The translations under genes were made by a program, and so were the position numbers. Of a stretch of 22,857 nt of DNA, positions 1 through 6,645 are shown one piece after another. Where the stretch lies: NCBI GenBank assembly GCA_958413895.1, contig CATYVQ010000023.1, positions 1-22,857 of the forward strand. Reading direction: 5' to 3'. Position 1 is the first letter of the stretch. Each line of letters begins with the position of its first letter. This DNA is from an uncultured Collinsella sp. GTDB lineage: Bacteria > Actinomycetota > Coriobacteriia > Coriobacteriales > Coriobacteriaceae. Under the pieces are notes generated by a model, which had not been told where the DNA came from, did no database searches, and saw only the letters and a program-made list of their open reading frames with translations.

Positions 1-111
1 ATCGTTGGGGCCAGGCCCGATTTTGCCTCTTGACAATGTCCTGCTCATATTAAAAGGAACGTCCCCAGGTGCCAACAACGGCGACGCCAATGTTTTGGCG
101 AAGTCAGACAC

Positions 112-125
112 TATGACCCAATCCG
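112..125 (+). repeat. Left subterminal inverted repeat of the IS
   Basis: TATGACCCAATCCG is the exact reverse complement of 1621-1634. It sits 110 bases before the recombinase start. Confidence 0.85.
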
Positions 126-235
126 AGGGCACGGAAACGACAGGAGCCCCCGCTCGTGACCGCGGGTCGGGGCTGCGACAATGTTGTTGAAGTGCCAGAG
201 GCGCAGCCGCGCCGCAACGAGGTTGGGAGGCTCCC

Positions 236-1357
236 GTGCCTAGATATTCTACCGCCTTCGGAATGGACGTACACCTCAGGTCCACCACCGTCTGCGCGCT
301 CGACGCGGAGACGGGCGAGACAGTGACGAGGAGGTTCCGCGGCAACCCGTGGGGCGAGGTCGCGGAGTGGATGTCGGGCTTCCCGGGCCCGTCGCTCGCC
401 GCCTACGAGAGCGGCTACCTCGGCTTCGCCCCGCAGAGGGAGCTCTCCGGGCTCGGCGTCGACTGCGTCGTCGCGGCCGTCTCCAAGGTCCCGAGGTCGG
501 CGGCAGACTTCTCGTCCAAGAACGACCGCAACGACGCGGCCAGGATGGCCAAGGCGATACTGTCGCACGATATCTCCCCGGTATGGGTGCCGTCCCCCGA
601 GATCGAGGGGCTCAGGGACCTCGCCGGGGCCCACGACGCGGCGACCGCGAGGCTCGCGGCGGCGAAGCAGCGGCTCCTGGCGTTCCTCGCCCGCCGGGGT
701 TACGCCTACGGCGGCACGACGCCGGCCGGAAACCCCCGGAGGTACTGGACGTACGACTTCCTCAGGTGGCTCGACAAGGTTCGGCCCGCCGACGACGGCG
801 GCATCCGGGCGCTGGCGGCGCTGAGGAGCGAGGTCGAGGCGGCCTCCGAGACGCGCGACGATCTCCTCGCCGAGTACAGGGCCGCCGTCGCGGCGGACCC
901 CCTCTCGGCGGAGGTCGAGGCGCTCCAGTCGATCAAGGGGTGCGGGTTCGCGCTCGCCGCCGCCTTCGCGTCCGAGGTCGGCGACTTCTCGAGGTTCCGC
1001 TCCGGCAGGCAGGTGACGTCCTACTTCGGCCTCGCCCCGAAGCAGAGGTCGAGCGCGGACTCCGTGCGCCTCGGCGGGATCAGCGGGGCCGGCAACGCCC
1101 TCGTCAGGAGGTTGGCTGTCGAGGGGTCCTGGAGCTACGTCCAAGCGAGCCACCAACCGAAGCTGATGCCCAAGGGCAGCGGCGTCCCGCTCGAGGTAAG
1201 GATGCACGGGAGGAAGGGTTCCGAGCGCCTGCTCCGGCGCCGCGAGGAGATGCTCGCCAGGGGCATGCCCCAGGCGAAGGCGAACGCCGCCACCGCCGCC
1301 GAGCTCGTGAGGTGGCTGTGGGCCCTCGGCGCGATGTGCCGGGAGGCAACCGAATAG
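236..1357 (+). CDS. IS110/IS1111-family transposase (DEDD recombinase)
   Basis: 373 residues, a usual length for the family. The N-terminal RuvC-like DEDD domain shows D11 (GMDVH), E58 (AYESG) and D97/D100 (KNDRNDA), matching the expected D-E-D-D set. A central helical region leads to a C-terminal Transposase_20 domain at about 225-310 (SIKGCG, YFGLAPKQ, GAGNALVRRLAVEGS) that carries the conserved serine region. The start is a GTG preceded by GGGAGG at 5 bases. Family knowledge: these enzymes excise the element as a circle and insert it at sites chosen by an element-encoded bridge/seek RNA. The gene looks full length with no frameshift, so the element may still be active. Long open frames on the other strand and in other frames here are by-products of its very high GC. 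Confidence 0.95.
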   Translation: MPRYSTAFGMDVHLRSTTVCALDAETGETVTRRFRGNPWGEVAEWMSGFPGPSLAAYESGYLGFAPQRELSGLGVDCVVAAVSKVPRSAADFSSKNDRNDAARMAKAILSHDISPVWVPSPEIEGLRDLAGAHDAATARLAAAKQRLLAFLARRGYAYGGTTPAGNPRRYWTYDFLRWLDKVRPADDGGIRALAALRSEVEAASETRDDLLAEYRAAVAADPLSAEVEALQSIKGCGFALAAAFASEVGDFSRFRSGRQVTSYFGLAPKQRSSADSVRLGGISGAGNALVRRLAVEGSWSYVQASHQPKLMPKGSGVPLEVRMHGRKGSERLLRRREEMLARGMPQAKANAATAAELVRWLWALGAMCREATE

Positions 1358-1625
1358 ACATAGCCCCCGTCCCGGCGAGCCGGGCAGCCTTCGGGGATAC
1401 CCCCGCTTTCGCTGGGCGCGCGGCGGCGGCCGCATGCGCGTAGTCAGACTTGGGGAGCCCCGCCGAAGGAGAGGATTGCGGGCCGCCGGAGCGGTATCCG
1501 CGGATATGAGACTGAGCCGAAGGCGTCGACGACATGCCGGGGGCGGACCGGGACGGGTTCAACGGCAGGCCCCGCCGACCGATTGCAAGCGGTCGGCGGG
1601 GCCATTGTGGCTCTTGACAGCGGAT
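1358..1625 (+). ncRNA. Putative guide (bridge/seek) RNA region in the IS right end
   Basis: This non-coding stretch has dense hairpin potential: CCCGG/CCGGG at 1371-1384, CGGGG/CCCCG at 1392-1405, the palindrome TATCCGCGGATA at 1495-1506, and a 14-bp perfect stem GGCCCCGCCGACCG/CGGTCGGCGGGGCC at 1568-1603 with an 8-base loop. IS1111-group elements are reported to encode their guide RNA downstream of the recombinase gene. That this region makes it is inference from position and structure; exact ends are unknown. Confidence 0.4.
1568..1603 (+). other. Strong 14-bp hairpin in the IS right end
   Basis: Perfect stem of 14 pairs around loop ATTGCAAG. No T-run follows, so it is unlike a simple intrinsic terminator. 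It may be part of the guide RNA or protect the recombinase mRNA. Confidence 0.7.
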
Positions 1626-1634
1626 TGGGTCATA
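1621..1634 (+). repeat. Right subterminal inverted repeat of the IS
   Basis: CGGATTGGGTCATA, the exact reverse complement of 112-125. A consensus-like TTGACA (1614-1619) lies just inside it. In circularising IS families an outward -35 at the right end can form a promoter with the left end when the ends are joined; here that is inference. Confidence 0.85.
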
Positions 1635-1641
1635 TGAGCGA

Positions 1642-1739
1642 AAACGCCCCTAAGCGAGCAAGGTGACGTGAAAGAGGAGGGCATTGACCTTCTGGTCATG
1701 CCCGACGATTGAACGTCAGATTGCCGCTTAGGGGCGTTT
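1642..1739. repeat. ~98-nt nested inverted repeat beside the IS
   Basis: The outer arms AAACGCCCCTAAGCG (1642-1656) and CGCTTAGGGGCGTTT (1725-1739) are a 15-bp perfect inverted repeat. Inside lie TGACGT/ACGTCA (1664-1669, 1713-1718) and GGGCATTGACC/GGTCATGCCC (1679-1689, 1694-1703, one bulged T). The whole folds as one long rod. Read on the minus strand it lies downstream of queA and ends in GTTTTC, so it could act as a 3' end structure. It could equally be a small non-autonomous or REP-like element, a type of sequence that IS110-family elements are known to target. Confidence 0.7.
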
Positions 1740-1751
1740 GCAGCGTCGGCC

Positions 1752-1780
1752 GGTTACGGCGTTTGGAAAACGCCGTAACC
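1752..1780 (-). terminator. 13-bp hairpin directly after queA
   Basis: Perfect stem GGTTACGGCGTTT/AAACGCCGTAACC with a 3-base loop; its first base is the last base of the queA stop codon. On the minus strand the T-run is in the loop side, not after the stem, so it is not a textbook intrinsic terminator. It may stop transcription with help or stabilise the mRNA 3' end. Confidence 0.5.
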
Positions 1781-2997
1781 TACTGAATGAGCATCGCGTC
1801 GCCAAAGCTGAAGAAGCGATAACGTTCTTCGATGGCAGCGGCGTAGGCATCCATGATCTGGTCGCGGGTGGCAAGCGCGCTTACGAGCATCATGAGCGTG
1901 GAGCGCGGCACGTGGAAGTTCGTGATCAGCGCGTCGACCACGTGATAGGTCGAGCCGGGCATGAGGTAAAGCTGCGTCGTGGCGTTCTCGCGCACCACGA
2001 TGTCACCGCGGCCAAGCGTATCGGCCCCGTCCTCGCGGCCTTCAAAATAGCGCGCCGTCACGGCCGGATCGGACACCGGCGCGTCCGTGTCAAACGCGCT
2101 CTCGAGCGAGCGCACCGCGGTAGTGCCGACGGCGATCACACGATGACCCTCGGCCTTGGCCTTATGCACGGCGTCGACAACCTCCTGCGACACGTGGTAG
2201 CGCTCGGTGTGCATGACGTGCTGCGTGGGGTCGTCTTCCTCCACCAGACGGAAGGTGTCGATGCCCACCTCGAGCTCGACGGCGGCAAACTTGGCACCCT
2301 TGGCCTCGATGGCAGCCATGAGCTCGGGCGTAAAGTGCAGACCCGCCGTGGGAGCGGCAGCCGAGTGCTCCTCCTTCATGGCGTAGACGGTCTGGTACTT
2401 CTCGGGATCGCCCTCGTAATCGGTAATGTAGGGCGGCAGCGGCACGTGGCCGGCAGCGTGGATGGCCTCGTCGAGCGTGCGCGGGTCGCCGGCGGCATTG
2501 CAACCGGCCGGCTCAAAACGCACCAGACGGCCGCCGCGGCTATCGGTGACAAAGTCGACGACCTCGGCCGTCAGCACCACGGGAGCCCCTTCGGGCGCAT
2601 GGGCGCCACCGGCGCGATACTCAATCTGAGCACCGGGCTTCAGACGCTTGCCCGGCTTGACCAGGCACTCCCAAACATGGCCGAGCGGATCCACGTCCTC
2701 GCGGCGCTTGAGCAGCAGCGTCTCGACCACACCGCCCGAGCCGGCCTTGCGGCCGATCAGGCGGGCCGGCATCACGCGCGTCTGGTTGATAACGAGCACG
2801 TCGCCCGGCTCGATATAGTCGATGATGTCACGGAAGATGCGGTGCTCGACGGTGCCGCCATGCTCTAGCGGCGTTCCTGTCTCGGAGCCTTTGCGATCAA
2901 CCACCAGCAGGCGGCAGGAGTCGCGCGGCTCGGCAGGCGCCTGGGCGATGAGCTCTTCGGGCAGGTTATAGTCAAAATCATCGGTACGCATAAACAC
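1780..2997 (-). CDS. queA: S-adenosylmethionine:tRNA ribosyltransferase-isomerase QueA
   Basis: Transfers and isomerises the ribosyl part of SAM onto 7-aminomethyl-7-deazaguanine in tRNA, giving epoxyqueuosine, in the cytoplasm. Recognised from the N-terminus RTDDFDYNLPEELIAQ, then INQTRVMPARL, VPLPPYI, EKYQTVYA, PTAGLHFT and the C-terminal ITNFHVPRSTLMMLVSALA. At 405 residues it is about 50 longer than common QueA proteins. A region near residue 320-350 (around VSDPAVTARYFEGREDGADT) replaces the usual short linker, and the customary FIYPG motif reads LYLMPG. The GTG start lies 8 bases from AAGGAG; the ATG two codons on is 14 bases away and less likely. queH lies 64 bases upstream on the same strand and acts on the next step. 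Confidence 0.95.
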   Translation of the reverse strand: MFMRTDDFDYNLPEELIAQAPAEPRDSCRLLVVDRKGSETGTPLEHGGTVEHRIFRDIIDYIEPGDVLVINQTRVMPARLIGRKAGSGGVVETLLLKRREDVDPLGHVWECLVKPGKRLKPGAQIEYRAGGAHAPEGAPVVLTAEVVDFVTDSRGGRLVRFEPAGCNAAGDPRTLDEAIHAAGHVPLPPYITDYEGDPEKYQTVYAMKEEHSAAAPTAGLHFTPELMAAIEAKGAKFAAVELEVGIDTFRLVEEDDPTQHVMHTERYHVSQEVVDAVHKAKAEGHRVIAVGTTAVRSLESAFDTDAPVSDPAVTARYFEGREDGADTLGRGDIVVRENATTQLYLMPGSTYHVVDALITNFHVPRSTLMMLVSALATRDQIMDAYAAAIEERYRFFSFGDAMLIQ

Positions 2998-3005
2998 GTC
3001 GGATT

Positions 3006-3011
3006 CTCCTT
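3006..3011 (-). promoter_or_regulatory. queA ribosome binding site (sets a GTG start)
   Basis: AAGGAG on the minus strand, 8 bases from GTG at 2997 and 14 bases from the ATG at 2991. The spacing favours GTG. Confidence 0.6.
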
Positions 3012-3061
3012 ATATAGCTAAAGTCCGCTCTACATCCTAGCAGGCTGACGTCCCAAGTGAA

Positions 3062-3637
3062 CTACTTTTTGGCGGCTTTGCGCTCGTCGCGGATGCGGGC
3101 GCGGTCCATGGCCGCCTCGACAGCCGAGAAGCGGCAACCACAGTAGTTCTGCCGATACATGCCAAGCTCGCGCGAACGGCGTGTCGCCTCGGGGTAATAC
3201 GGGCGAAAATCGCGAATCACCGGGGTGAGCCCATGTGCCGCCGCCAAGCGCTCAAGCACGTCATTGCAGGTATCGAACAGCTGGTACGGCGAGACGGCGA
3301 GCGTCGTGCCCACAAACTCAAACCCGCGCTCCTGGGCCACGCGGCACGCCTCGGCCAAGCGCAGGGCATAGCACGCGCGACAGCGACGAGGCCGATCGGC
3401 ACCCAGCGGTGCCACGCCGGTCTCCCAGCGCTCACGGTCCTCCCCTGCCTCGATGAGCTCGATGTCGCCATCGGCACACCACCGGCGCAGCTCGTCTAGG
3501 CGACGCTGCCATTCATCGCGCGGTTGAATATTGGGGTTGGTCCAGCAAATCGTGGGCTCAAACCCCTCCTCGCGCAGCAGGCGAACCGGCTCAAGCGAGC
3601 ATGGTGCACAGCACGCATGCAGCAACAACGACTTCAT
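3062..3637 (-). CDS. queH: Epoxyqueuosine reductase QueH
   Basis: 191 residues. QueH reduces epoxyqueuosine in tRNA to queuosine and is an iron-sulfur alternative to QueG. Visible family motifs are the N-terminal LLLHACCAPCS (C9, C10, C13), CRACYALRL (C86, C89), VSPYQ and the C-terminal YRQNYCGC (C166, C168); these cysteines are the expected metal/cluster ligands. The ATG at 3637 has GAGGAG 6 bases upstream, preferred over the ATG two codons earlier. It starts 10 bases after the DUF3267 gene stop and is followed by queA, so the last two steps of queuosine synthesis are encoded side by side. No preQ0/preQ1 synthesis gene is visible, so queuine or preQ1 may be salvaged; that is inference. Confidence 0.93.
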   Translation of the reverse strand: MKSLLLHACCAPCSLEPVRLLREEGFEPTICWTNPNIQPRDEWQRRLDELRRWCADGDIELIEAGEDRERWETGVAPLGADRPRRCRACYALRLAEACRVAQERGFEFVGTTLAVSPYQLFDTCNDVLERLAAAHGLTPVIRDFRPYYPEATRRSRELGMYRQNYCGCRFSAVEAAMDRARIRDERKAAKK

Positions 3638-3647
3638 CGACATCTCC

Positions 3648-4214
3648 TCACCCAAAAAAGCGCACGCCAAAGGACGTATCTTCGCAGGCGACAATGCGGC
3701 GGTCGCGCAAAATGGTCCGCACGTAATACCAGTCGCCCACACAGCCCGACAAATGCAAGCCGGCCGCCAGGTAGCACAGCAGTGGATAGCCCGAAAACAC
3801 AAACCCCAGGGTAAACGCTGTCGTCACAACAACCGTCGGCGCCAGGCAAACCGCCATGTACCGCCGGCGCGAATACACAACACCCTCGGCGCAGGCATAG
3901 ATCATCGCCGTCTCGCGATTCGCCCCAAAGGTCACCTTCGCGCCCGCAGGCGCCAGCAGCTTAAAAAACACACCGTGCACCAGCTCGTGCACGGCGAACG
4001 ACGCCATTGAGATCGCAGCCAAGCCGACTATCCAGCCCACGACAGCCATCCAGCCGCCCGCGTCAGCCGCATCCAGATCCGCAGGCCCGCCCAGCAGCAT
4101 AAACACCGGCACCAGGCACACGGCAAACACGCCGACGACGACCATCCCCCACACGAAGCAAGCGTGCAGAAAATCCTCGTCTTCAAACGCATGTATGTTG
4201 GAAATCTCATTCAT
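3648..4214 (-). CDS. DUF3267-type membrane zinc metalloprotease
   Basis: 188 residues. HELVH at 76-80 (H76, E77, H80) is a zinc-protease HExxH signature set inside a hydrophobic segment. Four membrane segments are likely: about 18-41, 56-75, 110-130 and 135-150. A further acidic residue in the late HLSGCVGDWYYV motif (about 158-169) could be the third metal ligand. This layout matches the DUF3267 family; substrates are unknown. The start at 4214 has no strong Shine-Dalgarno sequence, and TATCCT lies 8 bases upstream, so a leaderless transcript is possible. queH follows after 10 bases. A link to queuosine is not evident and may be positional only. Confidence 0.8.
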   Translation of the reverse strand: MNEISNIHAFEDEDFLHACFVWGMVVVGVFAVCLVPVFMLLGGPADLDAADAGGWMAVVGWIVGLAAISMASFAVHELVHGVFFKLLAPAGAKVTFGANRETAMIYACAEGVVYSRRRYMAVCLAPTVVVTTAFTLGFVFSGYPLLCYLAAGLHLSGCVGDWYYVRTILRDRRIVACEDTSFGVRFFG

Positions 4215-4259
4215 AGCATCTTAGGATAGCGCCCCTGCCACGTACCCGTCCGCATGTGC

Positions 4260-4265
4260 GATAAT
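4260..4265 (+). promoter_or_regulatory. Candidate extended -10 for the MetRS-like gene
   Basis: TGCGATAAT (4258-4266 region) gives GATAAT with an upstream TG, an extended -10. No good -35 is visible. It predicts a leader of about 75 bases. The identical TGCGATAAT occurs upstream of degV. Confidence 0.4.
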
Positions 4266-4346
4266 GTCGAACGATATGCACGAATTGACCACCGCGTCGC
4301 CAGGCCTTGCGCCCGGCCGCGCTCTCACCATATGCGAAGGAGTCCC

Positions 4347-6497
4347 ATGGCATCCAAATACTCCATGAACGACCGTCCCAGCTGGCCTCGCCGCGCCATC
4401 GTTACCGCCGGCGAGCCCTACGGCAACAAGGGCCTTCACTTTGGCCACGTTGGCGGCGTCTTTGTCCCTGCCGACTTCTTCGCCCGCTTCCTGCGCGACC
4501 GTCTGGGCCGCGAGAACGTCATCTTCACCTCGGGCACCGACTGCTACGGCTCGCCCATCATGGAGAGCTACCGCAAGCTCAAGGAGAACGAGGGCTACGA
4601 CAAGTCCATCGGCGAGTATGTCGAGTCCAATCACTCCCGCCAGGCCGCGACCCTCAACAACTACAACATCAGCTGCGACATCTACGGCGGCTCGGGCCTT
4701 GAGCCGGCTGCGCAGATTCACAACGAGGTGACCGCCGAGATTATCGAGCGCCTGCACGAGCAGGGCACCATCTCCAAGCGCTCCACGCTGCAGTTCTACG
4801 ATGCCAAGGCCGGCACGTTCCTCAACGGCCGTCAGGTGATCGGCCGCTGCCCCATCCAGGGCTGCAAGTCCGAGAAGGCCTATGCCGACGAGTGCGACCT
4901 GGGCCACCAGTTTGAGCCCGAGGAGCTCATCGCGCCCAAAAGCCAGCTCACCGGCGAGGTGCCCGAGCTGCGCCCGGTCGACAACCTCTACTTCGACCTG
5001 CCGGCCTACCTCGACTTTATGAAGACCTATACCGCCAAGCTCGCCCAGAACCCGCAGGTTCGCTCCGTGGTCTCCAAGACCATGGAGGAGTGGCTGCTGC
5101 CGGCCCAGCTCTACATCCAGAACAAGTTCCGCGAGGCCTTCGATGCCGTCGAGGATCAGCTTCCCGAGCACACCGTCCTGGAGCCCGAGGGCAACAAGAG
5201 CAGCTTTACCGTCACCTTCCCCAGCTGGAAGGAGCGCGACGATGCCCACGCGGTGCTCGCCAACGGTGGCGTGCGCTTCCGCAGCGGCAAGGCGCTCGTG
5301 CCCTTCCGCATCACCGGCAACATCGACTGGGGCGTTCCGGTGCCCGAGGTCGATGGCGTCTCCGACGTCACCTGCTGGTGCTGGCCCGAGAGCCTGTGGG
5401 CACCCATCAGTTACACCCGCACTGTACTCGCCCGCGACGCCCGAGCCGCCGGCGTAACCGAGGGCGTCGCCGCCCAGGATGCCGCCCTCATGGGCGAGCC
5501 CGCCGCCGATTCCACGCAGGTCCCCGCGCCCACCTACCAGCACAGCTCGCTCGACTGGCGCGACTGGTGGTGCTCAGATGACGCACAGATCTACCAGTTC
5601 ATCGGTCAGGACAACATCTACTTCTACTGCATCGCGCAGACCGCCATGTGGGAGGCCCTGGGTTGGGACCTTACGCAGAGCACCGTCAGCGCCTGCTACC
5701 ACCTGCTCTACATGGGCAAAAAGGCCAGCTCGTCCTCGCAGACGCCTCCCCCGCCGGCAGACGACCTGCTCAACCACTACACCTGCGAGCAGATGCGCGC
5801 GCATTGGCTGTCGCTCGGCCTGTCCGAGAAGCCGGTGAGCTTTAGCCCCAAGGCATACGACACACGTGTGACCGGCAAGGACAAGGACGGCAACGAGGTG
5901 CGCGCCTGCGACGACAAGCGCGTCATCGATCCGGCCCTTAAGGAGAGCGCGCTGCTGACCGGCGTGTTCAACCGCTTGGCCCGCAGCTGCTTCTACGGCG
6001 TCGCCGTCAAGGAGGGCGACGAGAGCCCCTATCGCAACGGTTGCATTCCCGCCGGCGCCGCCTCTGCCGCCGTGGTCGAGGCTGCCGAGCAGGCCGCCCT
6101 CGCCTTTGAGCAGGCCATGTACAAGTTCGAGACGCACCGCGCGCTTGCCGTGTGCGACGACTACCTGCGCGCCGCCAACAAGCGCTGGAGCGATGCCTCC
6201 AAGGCCGCCAACAAGCTCGAGGGCGAGCCGGCCAATGCCGCGATGACGCAGGCCCTTGTCGACGCCTTTACCGAGCTGCGCGTGGCAACCGTCCTGATGC
6301 ACGGTATTGTGCCGACCGGCTGCGAGCTCATCTGCGAGTACTTCGACGTCGATCCGGTCGCCTTCTTTAGCTGGGATAACATCTTTGCCTCCACGGACGA
6401 GTTTGTGGAGAGCCTGGGCGAGAAGCGCGGTGAGCACCGCGTGAAACCGCTGCCCCCGCGCTTCGACTTCTTCAGCAAGCACGAGAGCCAGTACTAG
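4347..6497 (+). CDS. metG: Methionyl-tRNA synthetase-like class I aminoacyl-tRNA synthetase
   Basis: 716 residues. A Rossmann catalytic core starts at about 16 with the HIGH-motif variant HFGH (31-34). A zinc-knuckle region holds C168, C173, C183 and H187. NIDWGVPVP (325-333) and the late catalytic helix YQFIGQDNIYFYCIAQTAM follow, then a KMSKS-position loop reading KKASSSSQ (458-465) and a helical anticodon-binding domain (about 540-700). The overall order fits MetRS. Several core motifs differ: GTDCYGSPI where MetRS usually has GTDEHGTPI, and Gln/Tyr in GQDNIYFY where GKDxxxFH is usual. There is also an Ala-rich insert at about 362-402. ATG 4347 has AAGGAG 4 bases upstream; earlier in-frame starts lack one. 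It could be the cell's only MetRS or a diverged paralog; the sequence alone does not decide. Confidence 0.8.
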   Translation: MASKYSMNDRPSWPRRAIVTAGEPYGNKGLHFGHVGGVFVPADFFARFLRDRLGRENVIFTSGTDCYGSPIMESYRKLKENEGYDKSIGEYVESNHSRQAATLNNYNISCDIYGGSGLEPAAQIHNEVTAEIIERLHEQGTISKRSTLQFYDAKAGTFLNGRQVIGRCPIQGCKSEKAYADECDLGHQFEPEELIAPKSQLTGEVPELRPVDNLYFDLPAYLDFMKTYTAKLAQNPQVRSVVSKTMEEWLLPAQLYIQNKFREAFDAVEDQLPEHTVLEPEGNKSSFTVTFPSWKERDDAHAVLANGGVRFRSGKALVPFRITGNIDWGVPVPEVDGVSDVTCWCWPESLWAPISYTRTVLARDARAAGVTEGVAAQDAALMGEPAADSTQVPAPTYQHSSLDWRDWWCSDDAQIYQFIGQDNIYFYCIAQTAMWEALGWDLTQSTVSACYHLLYMGKKASSSSQTPPPPADDLLNHYTCEQMRAHWLSLGLSEKPVSFSPKAYDTRVTGKDKDGNEVRACDDKRVIDPALKESALLTGVFNRLARSCFYGVAVKEGDESPYRNGCIPAGAASAAVVEAAEQAALAFEQAMYKFETHRALAVCDDYLRAANKRWSDASKAANKLEGEPANAAMTQALVDAFTELRVATVLMHGIVPTGCELICEYFDVDPVAFFSWDNIFASTDEFVESLGEKRGEHRVKPLPPRFDFFSKHESQY

Positions 6498-6509
6498 GCA
6501 ACCGCAACG

Positions 6510-6560
6510 CGCCCGGGAATGATTATTCTGGGACGGGGATTAAAAAATCATTCCCGGGCG
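6510..6560. repeat. Inverted repeat unit 1 (15-bp arms)
   Basis: CGCCCGGGAATGATT (6510-6524) and AATCATTCCCGGGCG (6546-6560) are perfect arms around a 21-base centre that contains TTCTGGGACGGGGATTAAA. It lies 12 bases after the synthetase stop and could also help end that transcript, although no T-run follows. Confidence 0.85.
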
Positions 6561-6626
6561 CCGCAAAGTAGTCTTTCTGGGACGGGGATTAAATGATTTT
6601 TTAATCCCCGTCCCAGAATAATCATT
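6518..6626. repeat. Compound intergenic repeat: 35-bp perfect inverted copies
   Basis: Positions 6518-6552 and 6592-6626 are exact reverse complements over 35 bases. A third, partial direct copy lies at 6575-6593 and pairs perfectly over 19 bases with 6600-6618 (TTTAATCCCCGTCCCAGAA) across a 6-base loop. The same core motif is thus present three times in 110 bases. It resembles a REP/BIME-type dispersed repeat. The last copy ends 19 bases before the next gene's start, so it lies inside or against that gene's leader. Confidence 0.9.
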
Positions 6627-6645
6627 TAGGTGGAAGGAAAGACGG

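Larger units (their letters stand above)
112..1634 (+). mobile_element. IS110-family insertion sequence, IS1111-type
   Basis: Seen: a 14-bp perfect inverted repeat, TATGACCCAATCCG at 112-125 and CGGATTGGGTCATA at 1621-1634, brackets an intact DEDD recombinase gene. About 110 bases of non-coding DNA lie to its left and about 265 to its right. Known: classical IS110 elements lack terminal inverted repeats, whereas the IS1111 group has short subterminal ones and a long right non-coding end. The true tips therefore lie a few bases outside the stated limits and cannot be fixed without an empty site. The recombinase uses many AGG arginine codons while the neighbouring host genes prefer CGC, consistent with recent acquisition. 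Confidence 0.85.

Noticed and set aside
30..56. Promoter from TTGACA at 30-35
   Set aside because: No acceptable -10 at 16-18 bases (only TAAAAG at 15), and no gene begins nearby in the right place.
104..1435. Long open frame antisense to the IS recombinase
   Set aside because: Arg/Gly/Pro-rich translation typical of the antisense of high-GC coding DNA; no recognisable domain and no ribosome binding site.
1738..2868. 376-codon plus-strand frame opposite queA
   Set aside because: His/Arg/Asp-rich antisense product; queA motifs are unmistakable on the other strand.
4221..5543. 440-codon minus-strand open frame opposite the synthetase gene
   Set aside because: Low-complexity Gly/Ala/Val/Leu/Asp translation mirroring the codons of the real gene.
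6510..6626. CRISPR-like repeats
   Set aside because: Only three copies, in mixed orientation and overlapping, without unique spacers or cas genes.
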